A stretch of DNA of 56,209 nucleotides from Brevibacterium aurantiacum (GCF_900169065.1 NZ_FXZB01000024.1:1-56209); one strand, 5' to 3'; shown: positions 15,632-24,718, counted from the stretch's first letter. Notes: a model not told the origin generated them from the letters alone. Made by a program: numbers and translations.

Positions 15632-17047
15632 TTAGGCCAGCAGCAATGTCGGGTCCTCGAGTCCACGACCGACATCGGCGAGGAACTTCGAGATGATCTC
15701 ACCGTCGACGACGCGATGGTCAGCACTCACCGACAGTGTGGTGATGTCACGCGGGACGATCTCATCTCCCACGACCCACGGCTTCTTCCGGATCTGTCCG
15801 AAGGCCAGGATCGCGGCTTCCCCTGGGTTGATGATCGGGGTGCCCGCGTCGACGCCGAAGACGCCGACGTTGGTGATCGTGATGGTGCCGCCGGACTGAT
15901 CGGCCGGAGGCGTCTTGCCCGAACGCGCCAGTGCAGTCAGATCCTGAATGCCCTGTGCCAAGTCGGTCAGGCCCATTGCGTGTGCGCCCTTGATGTTCGG
16001 AACGATCAGACCACGCGGCGTGGCTGCGGCGACGCCGAGGTTGACGTACTTCTTGACGACGATCTCATCGCCTTCGAGGCACGAGTTGATCCGCGGGTTG
16101 CGGGCGACGGCCCAGGCCACGGCCTTGGCAACGAGCAGCAGGGGTGAGACCTTGATGTCCTCGCCCAGGAACTTCGTGGACTTCAGCCTGCGCACGAAGG
16201 CCATCGTCTCGGTGACATCGACATCGAGGAACTCGGTGACGTGAGGCATCGTGAACGCGGATTCGACCATGGCCTTGGCCATCATCTTCGCCACGCCCTT
16301 GAACGGGATCCGTTCTTCGAGTTCGCCGGAGGAACCGGCCCCCGCCGAGGCGGCTGCTGATCCGGCACTCGGGACTGCGGCTGCGGTGGCTGCCGCTCCG
16401 GTGCCGCTGGCTGCGGCCTTGACGTCGTCGCGAGTGACCTCGCCACGCGAACCGGTCGGCGCGATGGCCGCCAGGTCGAGGCCGAGGTCCTTCGCGAGCT
16501 TGCGCACGGGAGGCTTGGCCAGAGGCTTGCCCGCCGAGGCTGTCGCTGGTGCCGTAGCTTCAGCCGGTGCCGCTGCAGCAGCGGCAGGGGCCGCGGCTGG
16601 TGCCGGAGCTTCCTGTGCGGCCGGAGCCTGGCTCGGGTTCGCCGGCGCCGCGACGCCTGCACCCTTGCGAGGTCGACGTTTCGACGAGGCGGCCTTGGCA
16701 CCGTAGCCGACCAGGGTGGCACCGCCCTCGGCGTCGCCACCGCCTTCGGTCGCGGCCTGGGTTTCACCGGCTGCCGGCGCCGAGGCTCCAGCGTTGTCGG
16801 AGCCGCCATCTGAGTCGCCGAAGCGGATGATCGGTGTCCCGACCTCGATGGTCTGGCCCTCCTCGACGAGCAGGGCGCCGACCTCACCAGCCTGAGGACT
16901 GGGGAGTTCGACCAATGACTTGGCCGTTTCGATCTCGACGAGGATCTGGTTGACGGTGACGGTGTCACCGACGGCGACCTTCCATGACACGATGTCGGCC
17001 TCGGTCAGGCCCTCACCGACGTCAGGAAGAGGAAATTCAAAAGACAT
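15632..17047 (-). CDS. bkdC: Branched-chain 2-oxoacid dehydrogenase E2 (dihydrolipoyl acyltransferase)
   Basis: E2 transfers the acyl group from E1-bound thiamine diphosphate to CoA through its lipoyl arm. The 471-residue protein has an N-terminal lipoyl domain with the lipoylated lysine in IETAKSLVE (Lys43). A long Ala/Pro-rich linker follows, then a peripheral subunit-binding domain (KPPVRKLAKDLGLDLAAIAP, then GSRGEVTRDDV) and the catalytic domain ending with SADHRVVDGE, where His444 is the catalytic residue. The ATG at 17047 has an AAGGAGAG ribosome-binding site; an upstream in-frame ATG at 17089 overlaps E1-beta and was rejected. It is the last gene of E1alpha-E1beta-E2. A single lipoyl domain and the E1 heterotetramer type favour a branched-chain rather than a pyruvate complex. 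No E3 gene is in view. Confidence 0.9.
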   Translation of the reverse strand: MSFEFPLPDVGEGLTEADIVSWKVAVGDTVTVNQILVEIETAKSLVELPSPQAGEVGALLVEEGQTIEVGTPIIRFGDSDGGSDNAGASAPAAGETQAATEGGGDAEGGATLVGYGAKAASSKRRPRKGAGVAAPANPSQAPAAQEAPAPAAAPAAAAAAPAEATAPATASAGKPLAKPPVRKLAKDLGLDLAAIAPTGSRGEVTRDDVKAAASGTGAAATAAAVPSAGSAAASAGAGSSGELEERIPFKGVAKMMAKAMVESAFTMPHVTEFLDVDVTETMAFVRRLKSTKFLGEDIKVSPLLLVAKAVAWAVARNPRINSCLEGDEIVVKKYVNLGVAAATPRGLIVPNIKGAHAMGLTDLAQGIQDLTALARSGKTPPADQSGGTITITNVGVFGVDAGTPIINPGEAAILAFGQIRKKPWVVGDEIVPRDITTLSVSADHRVVDGEIISKFLADVGRGLEDPTLLLA

Positions 17048-17063
17048 GTCAGCTCTCCTTGAG

Positions 17064-18041
17064 TCAGTAGGCCAGTGCCCGGTCGACACCGTCGAAGATG
17101 CGATCCAGGTCGGGCAGGTAGTGCTCTTCCATCCGCGAACCGGGGTACGGCGTGTGATAGCCGCCGACCCGGATGACCGGGGCTTCGAGGTTGAAGAAGC
17201 AGCGTTCTGACATTCGTGCCGCGATCTCGGAGCCGAGGCCCAGGAACGTCGGCGCCTCGTGGGCGACGACGAGACGACCGGTCTTCTTCACCGATTTCTC
17301 GATCGTCGCGAAGTCGATCGGGCTGAGGCTGCGCAGGTCGATGAGTTCGACGCTCTTGCCTTCATCAGCAGCAGCTGCGACAACGTCCTTGGCTGTCGGC
17401 ACCAGTGGGCCATAGGCCACCAGGGTGACGTCGGTGCCTTCGGAGACGACGCTGGCGTCGTGCATTCCCAGCTCGCCGCGGTTCGCGGTGTCGACGTCGC
17501 CGCGCAGCCAGTAGCGGCGCTTGGGTTCGAAGAACATCACCGGGTCGTCGCTCTTGATCGCTTCCTGCACCATCCAGTAGGCGTCATGAGCATTCGACGG
17601 TGAGACCAGACGCAGTCCCGCGTGGTGGGCGAAGACGGTTTCCGGGCTCTCGGAGTGGTGTTCGGGTGATCCGATGCCGCCGCCGTAGGGCACGCGGATG
17701 ACGAGCGGAACTCGTTCCTTGCCCAGGGTGCGGTTGTAGAGCTTGGACACCTGCGTCACGATCTGGTCGTAGGCAGGGAAGATGAAGGCGTCGAACTGGA
17801 TCTCGATGACCGGGCGGTAGCCGCGGATGGCCATGCCGATCGAGGTGCCCACGATGCCGGATTCGGCCAGCGGCGCATCGATGACCCGCTGCGGACCGAA
17901 GTCCTTCTGCAGACCCTCGGTGACGCGGAAGACGCCGCCGAGCTTTCCGATGTCCTCACCGATGAGGACGACCTTCGGGTCGTCCTCCATGGCTTTGCGC
18001 ATTCCGGCCGTGATGGCCTTTGACAGGGGAAGTTTCTCCAT
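17064..18041 (-). CDS. bkdB: Branched-chain 2-oxoacid dehydrogenase E1 beta subunit
   Basis: The 325-residue beta subunit of the thiamine-dependent E1 that decarboxylates the 2-oxoacids of leucine, isoleucine and valine. Typical segments are VVLIGEDIGKLGGVFRVTEG (with the conserved Glu), LAESGIVGTSIGMAIRGYRP, EIQFDAFIFPAYDQI, PYGGGIGSPEHHSESPE and the C-terminal HEAPTFLGLGSEIAA. The ATG overlaps the E1alpha stop codon by one base, so the two are translationally coupled; E2 follows 16 bases downstream. The order alpha-beta-E2 on one strand is the standard actinobacterial bkd operon. Substrate preference versus pyruvate cannot be settled by eye. Confidence 0.92.
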   Translation of the reverse strand: MEKLPLSKAITAGMRKAMEDDPKVVLIGEDIGKLGGVFRVTEGLQKDFGPQRVIDAPLAESGIVGTSIGMAIRGYRPVIEIQFDAFIFPAYDQIVTQVSKLYNRTLGKERVPLVIRVPYGGGIGSPEHHSESPETVFAHHAGLRLVSPSNAHDAYWMVQEAIKSDDPVMFFEPKRRYWLRGDVDTANRGELGMHDASVVSEGTDVTLVAYGPLVPTAKDVVAAAADEGKSVELIDLRSLSPIDFATIEKSVKKTGRLVVAHEAPTFLGLGSEIAARMSERCFFNLEAPVIRVGGYHTPYPGSRMEEHYLPDLDRIFDGVDRALAY

Positions 18042-19195
18042 CAGGCCTCACCTGCATCGGCGAACGAGGCCTGGTATGCGAGGAATTCCGCACGTTCCTC
18101 GTCGACGAGGGGGTGAGGTTCGGAGGTGACATGGGCGAACATCTCGACGGGGTCGGGATCTTCCATGGTCATGCAGTTGTGGCGGATGCGGGCGGCGAGG
18201 GTATCGGCCTCGGCGTCGACCTCGGCGAAGAACTCCGCGCTGGTCTCGGTGTGGTTGTCGAGGTAGGCCTTGAGGCGCTTGAGCGGGTCGCGGTCCTCCC
18301 AGATCTCCTCTTCGGCTGCATCACGGTACTTCGTCGGATCATCTGCCGTGGTGTGAGCACCGCGACGGTAGGTGAAGGCCTCGATGAGCATCGGACCGTT
18401 GCCGGCGCGAACGGAATCCAGGCTGGCCCTGGCCACGGCGTACATGGCGATGATGTCGTTGCCGTCGACGCGCAGGCCGGGAACGCCGAAACCTTCGCCG
18501 CGCTTGCACAGTGGTGCTGCGGACTGGACGTGGGTGGGTTCAGAGATGGCCCACTGGTTGTTCTGGCAGAAGAACAGCACAGGTGCGTGGAAGGCTCCGG
18601 CGAAGGTCAGCGCCTCCGAGACATCGCCCTGCGAGGTGGCACCGTCGCCGAAGCAGGCGATGGCCGCAGTGTCGCGTTCCAGGTCACCGGTGCCGACGTC
18701 GCCGTCCATGGACACGCCCATCGCGTATCCGGTGGCGTGCAGGGTCTGCGAGCCGATGACGATCGTGTACGTGTGGAAACGGTGTTCCTGAGGGTCCCAA
18801 CCGCCGTGGTCCTGGCCTCGGAACATGCCGAGGAGAGTTTCCGGTTCGACTCCGCGAGTGTAGGCGAGGCCGTGTTCGCGATAGGTGGGGAAGACGAAGT
18901 CCTGGGGGCGAGCCGCCCGTCCCATTCCGATCTGAGCTGCTTCTTGACCGAACATCGGCGCCCAGAGGCCGAGCTGTCCTTGGCGCTGCAGGGCCGCACC
19001 CTCAGCATCGATGCGACGCACCAGGACCATGTCCCGGTAGAAGCCGCGCAGATCCTCATCGGTGAGTTCTGCTGCGAAGGCGTCATATTCACCGGATTCG
19101 ACGCGATTGCCGTCTTCGGTGAGCATCTGGATCATCCGAGGTTCCGAAGACTGACTGTGGGCAGTCCCGGTTCCCACTGAAATGTTGGAGGTCAT
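18041..19195 (-). CDS. bkdA: Branched-chain 2-oxoacid dehydrogenase E1 alpha subunit
   Basis: The 384-residue alpha subunit of the thiamine-dependent E1. The thiamine diphosphate motif runs from GDGATSQGD to FFCQNNQ (GDG..NN). Other marks are FYRDMVLVRRIDAEG, AQIGMGRAARPQDFVFPTYR, HATGYAMGVS and the loop GAHTTADDPTKYR, which in mammalian homologs carries the regulatory phosphoserine. The ATG at 19195 has an AAAGGAG ribosome-binding site; a longer frame to 19228 adds residues with no family match. It is the first gene of the operon, so the promoter lies in the 348 bases upstream. In cheese-surface actinobacteria this pathway leads to branched short-chain acids; that relevance is inferred. Confidence 0.91.
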   Translation of the reverse strand: MTSNISVGTGTAHSQSSEPRMIQMLTEDGNRVESGEYDAFAAELTDEDLRGFYRDMVLVRRIDAEGAALQRQGQLGLWAPMFGQEAAQIGMGRAARPQDFVFPTYREHGLAYTRGVEPETLLGMFRGQDHGGWDPQEHRFHTYTIVIGSQTLHATGYAMGVSMDGDVGTGDLERDTAAIACFGDGATSQGDVSEALTFAGAFHAPVLFFCQNNQWAISEPTHVQSAAPLCKRGEGFGVPGLRVDGNDIIAMYAVARASLDSVRAGNGPMLIEAFTYRRGAHTTADDPTKYRDAAEEEIWEDRDPLKRLKAYLDNHTETSAEFFAEVDAEADTLAARIRHNCMTMEDPDPVEMFAHVTSEPHPLVDEERAEFLAYQASFADAGEA

Positions 19196-19543
19196 TCCAG
19201 TTCTCCTTTGTTCAAGGTCCAAGCGCACCGGAGGTGACCAGTGGTGGACGGTGTCCTTCAGGCAAGGCCTCTGGTGTGAGATCTCGCCTTCGAGTGATGT
19301 GATTCACAGGTGATACCACGATACCGAATCCACCGACTGCATGCCACATCGGCAACGTGCGTCGAGCGCCAATTGTTATGGTCGGGTTCAGCCTAGGAGA
19401 CGAACTCCGCGCGTGTGGTCCACATCCAAAGCCCTCCTTGCCGAATTGTCGATGGTCGCAGAGTTGCTCCAACGTCCGACAAACGCACGTCCGAGCACTT
19501 CAGAACCCTCCCTCGCCGAGGTTGTCTCGGCCCTTGGCAGTGT
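19196..19543. other. 348-bp intergenic region upstream of the bkd operon
   Basis: It holds the bkd promoter (minus strand) and the 3' flank of the hydrolase gene, which is on the same strand and ends at 19544. I found no gene or strong hairpin. The stretch CAATTGTTATGG at about 19369-19380 is the most AT-rich part. Confidence 0.5.
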
Positions 19544-21061
19544 TCACGTTCGTCTGCGTTTGCCCTGGTAGTCCCGTGTCTCCTTGAGGTCACCGGAGAA
19601 GAATCCCGAATTCTTCGCGGTGAAACGGTTGAGACCGGCATGCCCGCCCGCGAGCATGAGCCCGATTGAGGCGCTGTAGGCGGCCGAGGAATGTGCGGCT
19701 CCGGCGGAGGAGAACAGCTCGTCGAGCTCGGCATCTGTCTTGCCTTTCAGGTTCGGGGCCTGGCGCAGCTGCTCGGGGTCGTAGTCGACGGTGATCGTCG
19801 ACCAATGGTCGTCGGCCGGATTCTCATTGCCGTCGAGGTCGGGGACCAGATCCTGTTCGTGTTCGATCGAGAGGACATCGATGCCCTCATCGACCGGGAA
19901 GTCTGAGATCGGTGCGCCCACGGTGAAGAGCGCAGTGACGTTGACATCGTTAAGGAACGCCGGATCGGCGGCCAGCGAACCGGCGACGATCCCTCCCTGC
20001 GAATAGCCGACCAGCATCACCTCGCTGTCAGCTCCGATATTCGCATCGGCGATAGCCTGGCGGACCATCTCTGCCATGACGGTGTCGTTGCCGGCCATCG
20101 CCTGCACGTTCGTCGTCAGATCAGTGGTGTTCTCACCGGGCTCGGGCGACCAATCGCTCGTCGCCGGGATGTAGACGATATAGCGGGACGTGCCGTCAGC
20201 GTCGGTGATCTCCTCGATCCGGACCTGCCCGGAATCGACGCCGCGGTGACGGTCGGCCTCTCTGCGGTAGAGGTCTTCGATGTCGCGCGGCGGCTCGTCA
20301 TCGGGCGCCGTGATCCCCTTTGCCTTCCAGACCTCAACGTCGGAGGGCAGCAACAGCCCGAACATGTTCGCACCTCCCAGGACCCAGGCCGTCATCGATG
20401 ACGAGTCGTGCGGCCACAGCGCATGGTCGCCGTCGGTGGCCAGCACCGTCGGCGGCAACCCCATGAAGCCGACGACGATCCCCGGCAGCACATGCTCGAT
20501 GACGGCCCCGGAGACATCCGAATTCTCGAACACGAGGGCCACGAAAGCCTCCTTAGCCGCGGCCTTCGTCTGCACCAGGTCGATGCCGAAGTGTTTGGCC
20601 ACGACATCGTCGAGACCAGTGACGTCGAGGAGTTTCAGCCCCAGGTAGATCGGCGCTCCGACTGCAATGCCGATGGGAATGAGCGCGGGCAGGCTGATGG
20701 CGATGACTCGCCCGGTGACATATCCGAAGTAGTCGAGGAGCCCGCCGAAAGTGTCGCTGATTCCCTTCTCCGCCTGCCGGTAGGCGAGGGCAGCTGCTCT
20801 GACGGCGAGGACTGTGGCTTCGAGCTCGATGAGCACGAGCGCTGACTGGTAGTGATAGACGGTCCGGGCGGCATCGAGGTTGATCGCGGTGAGCGGTGAG
20901 GGAACCTGCGTCAGAAGCGTGGCCAGGTCGAAGTCGGCGCGCGTGCCTTCCACACTCAGGTCACCGATGTGGCCGCAGATTCGCTGCAGTTCGTCGCCGC
21001 TGGTGTCTGCTCGATCATCGATCTTCAGCTGCGGACCGCCGGTGGTGCGGGTGTCGATCAT
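19544..21061 (-). CDS. Serine hydrolase (alpha/beta fold) with hydrophobic N-terminal region
   Basis: A 505-residue protein in two parts. The N-terminal 170 or so residues are helical, with a strongly hydrophobic stretch at about 105-145 (GRVIAISLPALIPIGIAVGA) and no cleavable signal. The C-terminal part is an alpha/beta hydrolase: nucleophile elbow GYSQGG with Ser354, likely acid Asp404 in EHEQDLVPDLDG, and likely His457 in GAAHSSAAY. This layout resembles actinobacterial lipase/esterase domains found with PE-PPE or WXG100 proteins. Its ATG overlaps the stop of the 250-residue gene by four bases (ATGA), the third gene of a coupled trio. The substrate is unknown. A membrane-inserting or secreted enzyme is the best guess from the hydrophobic segment. 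Confidence 0.72.
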   Translation of the reverse strand: MIDTRTTGGPQLKIDDRADTSGDELQRICGHIGDLSVEGTRADFDLATLLTQVPSPLTAINLDAARTVYHYQSALVLIELEATVLAVRAAALAYRQAEKGISDTFGGLLDYFGYVTGRVIAISLPALIPIGIAVGAPIYLGLKLLDVTGLDDVVAKHFGIDLVQTKAAAKEAFVALVFENSDVSGAVIEHVLPGIVVGFMGLPPTVLATDGDHALWPHDSSSMTAWVLGGANMFGLLLPSDVEVWKAKGITAPDDEPPRDIEDLYRREADRHRGVDSGQVRIEEITDADGTSRYIVYIPATSDWSPEPGENTTDLTTNVQAMAGNDTVMAEMVRQAIADANIGADSEVMLVGYSQGGIVAGSLAADPAFLNDVNVTALFTVGAPISDFPVDEGIDVLSIEHEQDLVPDLDGNENPADDHWSTITVDYDPEQLRQAPNLKGKTDAELDELFSSAGAAHSSAAYSASIGLMLAGGHAGLNRFTAKNSGFFSGDLKETRDYQGKRRRT

Positions 21062-21810
21062 GGCTGGATCCCGGTCATCGGCGGTCGTGAGAACACCGCT
21101 GTCTGCAGTCGAGCCATGGTCGAGGCAAGGAGGAGCCGCACCGCGTTGCCGCCGAGCTTGTGTTCGGCTCCGACTGTGATCGCCTCGCCCTCACGCTCGA
21201 GCGTCGGGCGGGACCAGACTCCTTCCACTCGGTGGAGGAACTCCATGCCGGCGACCTTGGATTCGTCGAGGTAGGTCAGGGTGAGCACGCAGTCCTTCTC
21301 GATCAGCGAACACAGCTCCTCGGTGACCTGAGCGAGGTCCTGAGGCCGGAGGCGTCTGAGAAGTTGGAAGTCAGCGAACTCTTCGAAGCCTTCGCCGTGC
21401 AGCACCAGGATCGCCAGGCAGATGTCATCGCACAGGGACACCTCGAGGTGAGCGGTCTCAACCCCGGAGCTGATGACGATCGTGATCCGCGAGCGGGTGA
21501 GATTGAGCTCCGCGGTGAACCCGGCCAGCCACGCCGTGAGCACGTCGAGTCCGCGCCGCGATGATCCCTCGGCAGGCTCCCCCAGCATCACGGTCTCTCT
21601 GATCGCCGTCCCCCTGACCGCGGAGTCGCCCGACATCACACCCGAGGGGGCACTCGGGGCTGTCACGGCCGATCGGGTAATGCGGGCACCTGGCATCAGC
21701 TCGCGGGGCCAGAGCACCCTCAGGCGTTCGGGAAGCCTCATGATGCGTGCCGCATCGACGGCGAACCACTTGTCCCCCGGCCCGGCTCCCAGCTTCGTCC
21801 TGTCGCTCAT
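21058..21810 (-). CDS. Protein of unknown function in a WXG100-like/hydrolase operon
   Basis: A 250-residue protein without signal peptide or clear transmembrane helix. The first 70 residues are Pro/Ala-rich and include PERLRVLWPRELMPGARI. The central part (about 85-190) alternates beta strands and helices: LTAWLAGFTAELNLTRSRIT, AHLEVSLCDDICLAILVLHG, RRLRPQDLAQVTEELCSLI. The end (RPTLEREGEAITVGAEHKL) is again beta-rich. The fold pattern weakly recalls EspG-type chaperones of ESX substrates, but I cannot assign it. It overlaps both neighbours by four bases (ATGA), so it is translationally coupled with the small helical protein upstream and the hydrolase downstream, which suggests a shared function or complex. 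Confidence 0.65.
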   Translation of the reverse strand: MSDRTKLGAGPGDKWFAVDAARIMRLPERLRVLWPRELMPGARITRSAVTAPSAPSGVMSGDSAVRGTAIRETVMLGEPAEGSSRRGLDVLTAWLAGFTAELNLTRSRITIVISSGVETAHLEVSLCDDICLAILVLHGEGFEEFADFQLLRRLRPQDLAQVTEELCSLIEKDCVLTLTYLDESKVAGMEFLHRVEGVWSRPTLEREGEAITVGAEHKLGGNAVRLLLASTMARLQTAVFSRPPMTGIQP

Positions 21811-22052
21811 ATCTGGATCCGGCCTCCCACCGAGACGACCTGCAGATGCAGGTCATAGGCTTCGGCGAGCTTGTCGGCCCTCTCCGCCAGCGTGTTGATC
21901 GAGTCCGAACACGTCAGAAGACGGTCACTGAGCATCCGTCCCGCAGGAGAGTCCCACCCCTCGACCTGCCGACAGGTCTGCGCCAGACTCCGCAGCTCGT
22001 TCGCTCGTCGCCTCCATCCATCCCGGTTGAGTGCCAGCTCATCGGTGATCAC
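21807..22052 (-). CDS. Small WXG100-like helical protein
   Basis: An 81-residue, all-helical protein. It has two amphipathic helices joined by a turn carrying GWDSPAGRML, which resembles the W-x-G / W-x-SPAG turn of WXG100-family proteins exported by ESX systems. The start is taken as GTG at 22052 because AGGAGG lies exactly six bases upstream; the longer frame begins at a GTG at 22082 and an ATG at 22056-22058 directly abuts the AGGAGG. WXG100 proteins usually end with a YxxxD/E export signal, and here the C-terminus has AEAYDLHLQVV, which has a Tyr but no clear YxxxD/E. It is the first gene of the coupled trio. No ESX secretion genes are in the window. Confidence 0.65.
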   Translation of the reverse strand: MITDELALNRDGWRRRANELRSLAQTCRQVEGWDSPAGRMLSDRLLTCSDSINTLAERADKLAEAYDLHLQVVSVGGRIQI

Positions 22053-22280
22053 TGTCATCCTCCTGTCCGATTCAGCCTTCACCGTACGAACCCGCGTCCG
22101 CCGCCGAAAGCACGCTCAAGCACCCTGTGGAAGCACCCTGACCATCCACAGGAATTCCACGCAGAAGTCAGGGCAGATCCCACCGCCGGACGATCACGAG
22201 TCCTCATCGGCGGCCAGCGCGGCCCTGACCACTTGGCGGGCGGTTCCACACCCGCGTGCGGCTCATGAGAAAATGAGGGC

Positions 22281-23714
22281 ATGCCGACCGTTTCGCTTGC
22301 TGACATCACACCCGCCATCGCCCTCGGACCGCTTGATGGCCGTTATCGCAAAGACACCGCTGACCTCGTTGATCACCTCTCCGAAGCAGCCCTGAACCGC
22401 AACCGGATCACGGTGGAGGTCGAGTGGTTCATCCACCTGGCACAGAACTCCGTGATCGACGGAGTGCGTCGCCTCACCGACGATGAGGTCAGCGGACTGC
22501 GCGCCTTTGCCGAGAATTTCGATGCCGATACGATCGCTACGCTCGCCGCCCACGAGGCCGTCACGGTTCACGATGTCAAGGCCGTCGAGTACACAATCAA
22601 AGAAGCGCTAGTCGAACTCGGCGCCGACGATCTCAGTGAACTCGTCCACTTCTGCTGCACCTCCGAGGACATCAACAATCTGTCCTGGGCACTGGGCGTC
22701 AAGGGCGCCACCGTTGATGTGTGGCTGCCCCGCGCCAAGGCGCTCATCGACTCGCTGGCCGACACCGCCTCGGCGCTGGCAGAGGTCCCGATGCTCTCCC
22801 ACACCCACGGTCAGCCGGCGACGCCGACGACGATGGGCAAGGAGCTCGCGGTGTTCATCCACCGACTGCGCCGCCAGTACGAACGTGTCGAGGCAAGCGA
22901 ATTCCTCGGCAAGATCAACGGTGCCACCGGCACCTATTCGGCCCACCTGGCTGCCGTGCCCGGTGCCGACTGGCCCAAGTTGGCCAAGACCTTCGTCGAA
23001 GGCAGCCTGGGGCTGACATTCAACCCGCTGACGACGCAGATCGAATCCCACGACTGGGATGCTGAACTCTTCGCAGACATCGCCCGGTTCAACCGCATCG
23101 CCCACAACCTGGCGACGGACATGTGGACCTACATCTCGATGAACTACTTCAAGCAGATCCCCGTCGCCGGCGCGACCGGCTCCTCGACGATGCCGCACAA
23201 GGTCAATCCGATCCGCTTCGAGAACGCCGAGGCCAATCTCGAGCTCTCGTGCGCTCTGCTCGACTCGCTGGCCTCCACTCTGGTCACGTCCCGGATGCAG
23301 CGCGACCTCACCGACTCGACCTCACAGCGCAACATCGGCGTCGCCTACGGCCACTCCGTGCTGGCTCTGAACAACCTGGTCAAGGGACTCGAACGGCTCG
23401 CCATCAATGAAGAGGCCCTGAACGCCGACCTCAACTCCAACTGGGAGGTTCTCGGCGAAGCGATCCAGTCGGTCATGCGCGCCGCCGGGCTGCAGGGTGT
23501 ACCCGGAATGGACAACCCCTACGAAACGCTCAAGGAGCTCACTCGCGGAAAACGCATCGATCAGGCCGATCTGCAGACCTTCGTCGCCGGACTCGGACTG
23601 CCCGAGGCCGAGACTCAGCTGCTGACCGCGCTGACTCCCGCCACCTACATCGGCGTTGCCGCACAGCTGGCCGAATCAGAGGTCGCCGACTGGAAGGCTC
23701 GCTCCCAGAGCTGA
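22281..23714 (+). CDS. purB: Adenylosuccinate lyase
   Basis: The enzyme cleaves adenylosuccinate to AMP and fumarate and also SAICAR to AICAR in purine synthesis. The 477-residue product is the longer, E. coli-like type. Signature residues are present: GSSTMPHKVNP (the fumarase-family signature with catalytic Ser), SHTHGQPATPTTMGKE, EYTIKEALVE and VHFCCTSEDINNLSW. The N-terminus LGPLDGRYRK is also typical. The ATG at 22281 has GAGGG closely upstream. It is divergent from the WXG100-like trio and appears monocistronic. Other pur genes are not visible. Confidence 0.96.
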   Translation: MPTVSLADITPAIALGPLDGRYRKDTADLVDHLSEAALNRNRITVEVEWFIHLAQNSVIDGVRRLTDDEVSGLRAFAENFDADTIATLAAHEAVTVHDVKAVEYTIKEALVELGADDLSELVHFCCTSEDINNLSWALGVKGATVDVWLPRAKALIDSLADTASALAEVPMLSHTHGQPATPTTMGKELAVFIHRLRRQYERVEASEFLGKINGATGTYSAHLAAVPGADWPKLAKTFVEGSLGLTFNPLTTQIESHDWDAELFADIARFNRIAHNLATDMWTYISMNYFKQIPVAGATGSSTMPHKVNPIRFENAEANLELSCALLDSLASTLVTSRMQRDLTDSTSQRNIGVAYGHSVLALNNLVKGLERLAINEEALNADLNSNWEVLGEAIQSVMRAAGLQGVPGMDNPYETLKELTRGKRIDQADLQTFVAGLGLPEAETQLLTALTPATYIGVAAQLAESEVADWKARSQS

Positions 23715-23737
23715 GCACGGCGCACGGAAGACACTGT

Positions 23738-23749
23738 TACTGAACAGTA
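23738..23749. promoter_or_regulatory. Candidate operator and -10 upstream of the hydrolase gene
   Basis: TACTG-AA-CAGTA is an inverted repeat with 5-base arms, directly followed by GATAAT at 23750-23755, which could be a -10 element. Such short dyads next to a -10 are typical of TetR-type binding sites, but no such regulator gene is in the window. Confidence 0.45.
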
Positions 23750-23783
23750 GATAATTTGGTGGATCTTCATTAGCCTTGTGCTC

Positions 23784-24716
23784 ATGACGAGCACAATGAT
23801 GAGTTCCGTGCGCATTCCGGTCACCGGCGGCCCACACAGCGAAACCACCGGCAGCCGGGACCAGGCGGCAGGCGATACCGAGCGGCACAGTCACGTCGTC
23901 GGCACCGTGCTGATGCCGCCAGAAACCCCGACCGGATTCCTCACGGTCCATCCCGCCACGGCGACTCCGGCTCGCTTCTACACGAAGTTCGCCGAATACG
24001 CCGTCAATCAGGGGCTGGCGGTGCTCACCTACGATGTGCGCGGCGTTGCCGCTTCGGGACCGGCGAGCGAGCACGCCAGGCTGCGGATGCGTGACTGGAT
24101 GCAAGAGGACGCGAATGCCGTCGCAGACTGGGCCAACCGGGAATACCCGGAGCTGCCGAAGCTGGCAATCGGGCACAGCCTCGGCGGCCATGCTCTGCTG
24201 TTGGGCAACGCCAACGCGGGCCTGCACGGCATCGTCACCGTGGGCACCGCACTGGCGGCACTGCAAGACATCAATCCCCGCAGCGAACGACTGCGCGTGG
24301 GCCTCATTCTCAGGGCGCTCGGCCCCCTGATCAGTCCGCTCGTCGGCTACGCTCCCGGCAAACGCCTCGGCCTCGGTGAGGACATCCCGACTGCCGCCAT
24401 GCTCGAATGGGGTCGCTGGGTGCAGATGTCCGAGTACTTCTTCGACGATCCGAGCCTGGGCGCCACCGCGCGGATGGCCCGCTTGCGCACACCTGTGCTT
24501 GCGATCGGCGCCAGCGACGACAACTGGGCCTCAGCAACGCAGATCGACGCACTCGTCGATCATATTCGCCTCGCCGAGGTGCAGCGACGCACCATCACCC
24601 CTGAGGAACTCGAGGTTGACCGAATCGGGCATCATGGTCTGCTTCGGCGCTCGGTCGCCGAGAAGGCCTGGCCGGAGATCATCACCTGGCTACTGCGGCG
24701 ACTCCCCCGACACTGA
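23784..24716 (+). CDS. Alpha/beta hydrolase of unknown substrate
   Basis: A 310-residue hydrolase. After a short variable N-terminus come FLTVHPATATPARFYTKFAE, the strand/turn VLTYDVRGVAASGP, the nucleophile elbow GHSLGG, the acid-bearing strand VLAIGASDDNW and a C-terminal His in DRIGHHGLLRRS. These form a Ser-Asp-His triad. The family (hydrolases with a DRIGHHG-like end) is common in actinobacteria and proteobacteria and has no fixed substrate. Starts at GTG 23778, ATG 23784 and ATG 23796 are possible; 23784 was chosen because TAGCCT, a -10-like hexamer, lies seven bases upstream, suggesting a leaderless message. It converges with the MHS transporter, two bases away. Confidence 0.78.
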   Translation: MTSTMMSSVRIPVTGGPHSETTGSRDQAAGDTERHSHVVGTVLMPPETPTGFLTVHPATATPARFYTKFAEYAVNQGLAVLTYDVRGVAASGPASEHARLRMRDWMQEDANAVADWANREYPELPKLAIGHSLGGHALLLGNANAGLHGIVTVGTALAALQDINPRSERLRVGLILRALGPLISPLVGYAPGKRLGLGEDIPTAAMLEWGRWVQMSEYFFDDPSLGATARMARLRTPVLAIGASDDNWASATQIDALVDHIRLAEVQRRTITPEELEVDRIGHHGLLRRSVAEKAWPEIITWLLRRLPRH

Positions 24717-24718
24717 CC

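Noticed and set aside
18020..19180. 386-codon open frame antisense to E1 alpha
   Set aside because: E1 alpha has a full thiamine diphosphate motif and a ribosome-binding site; the antisense frame has neither.
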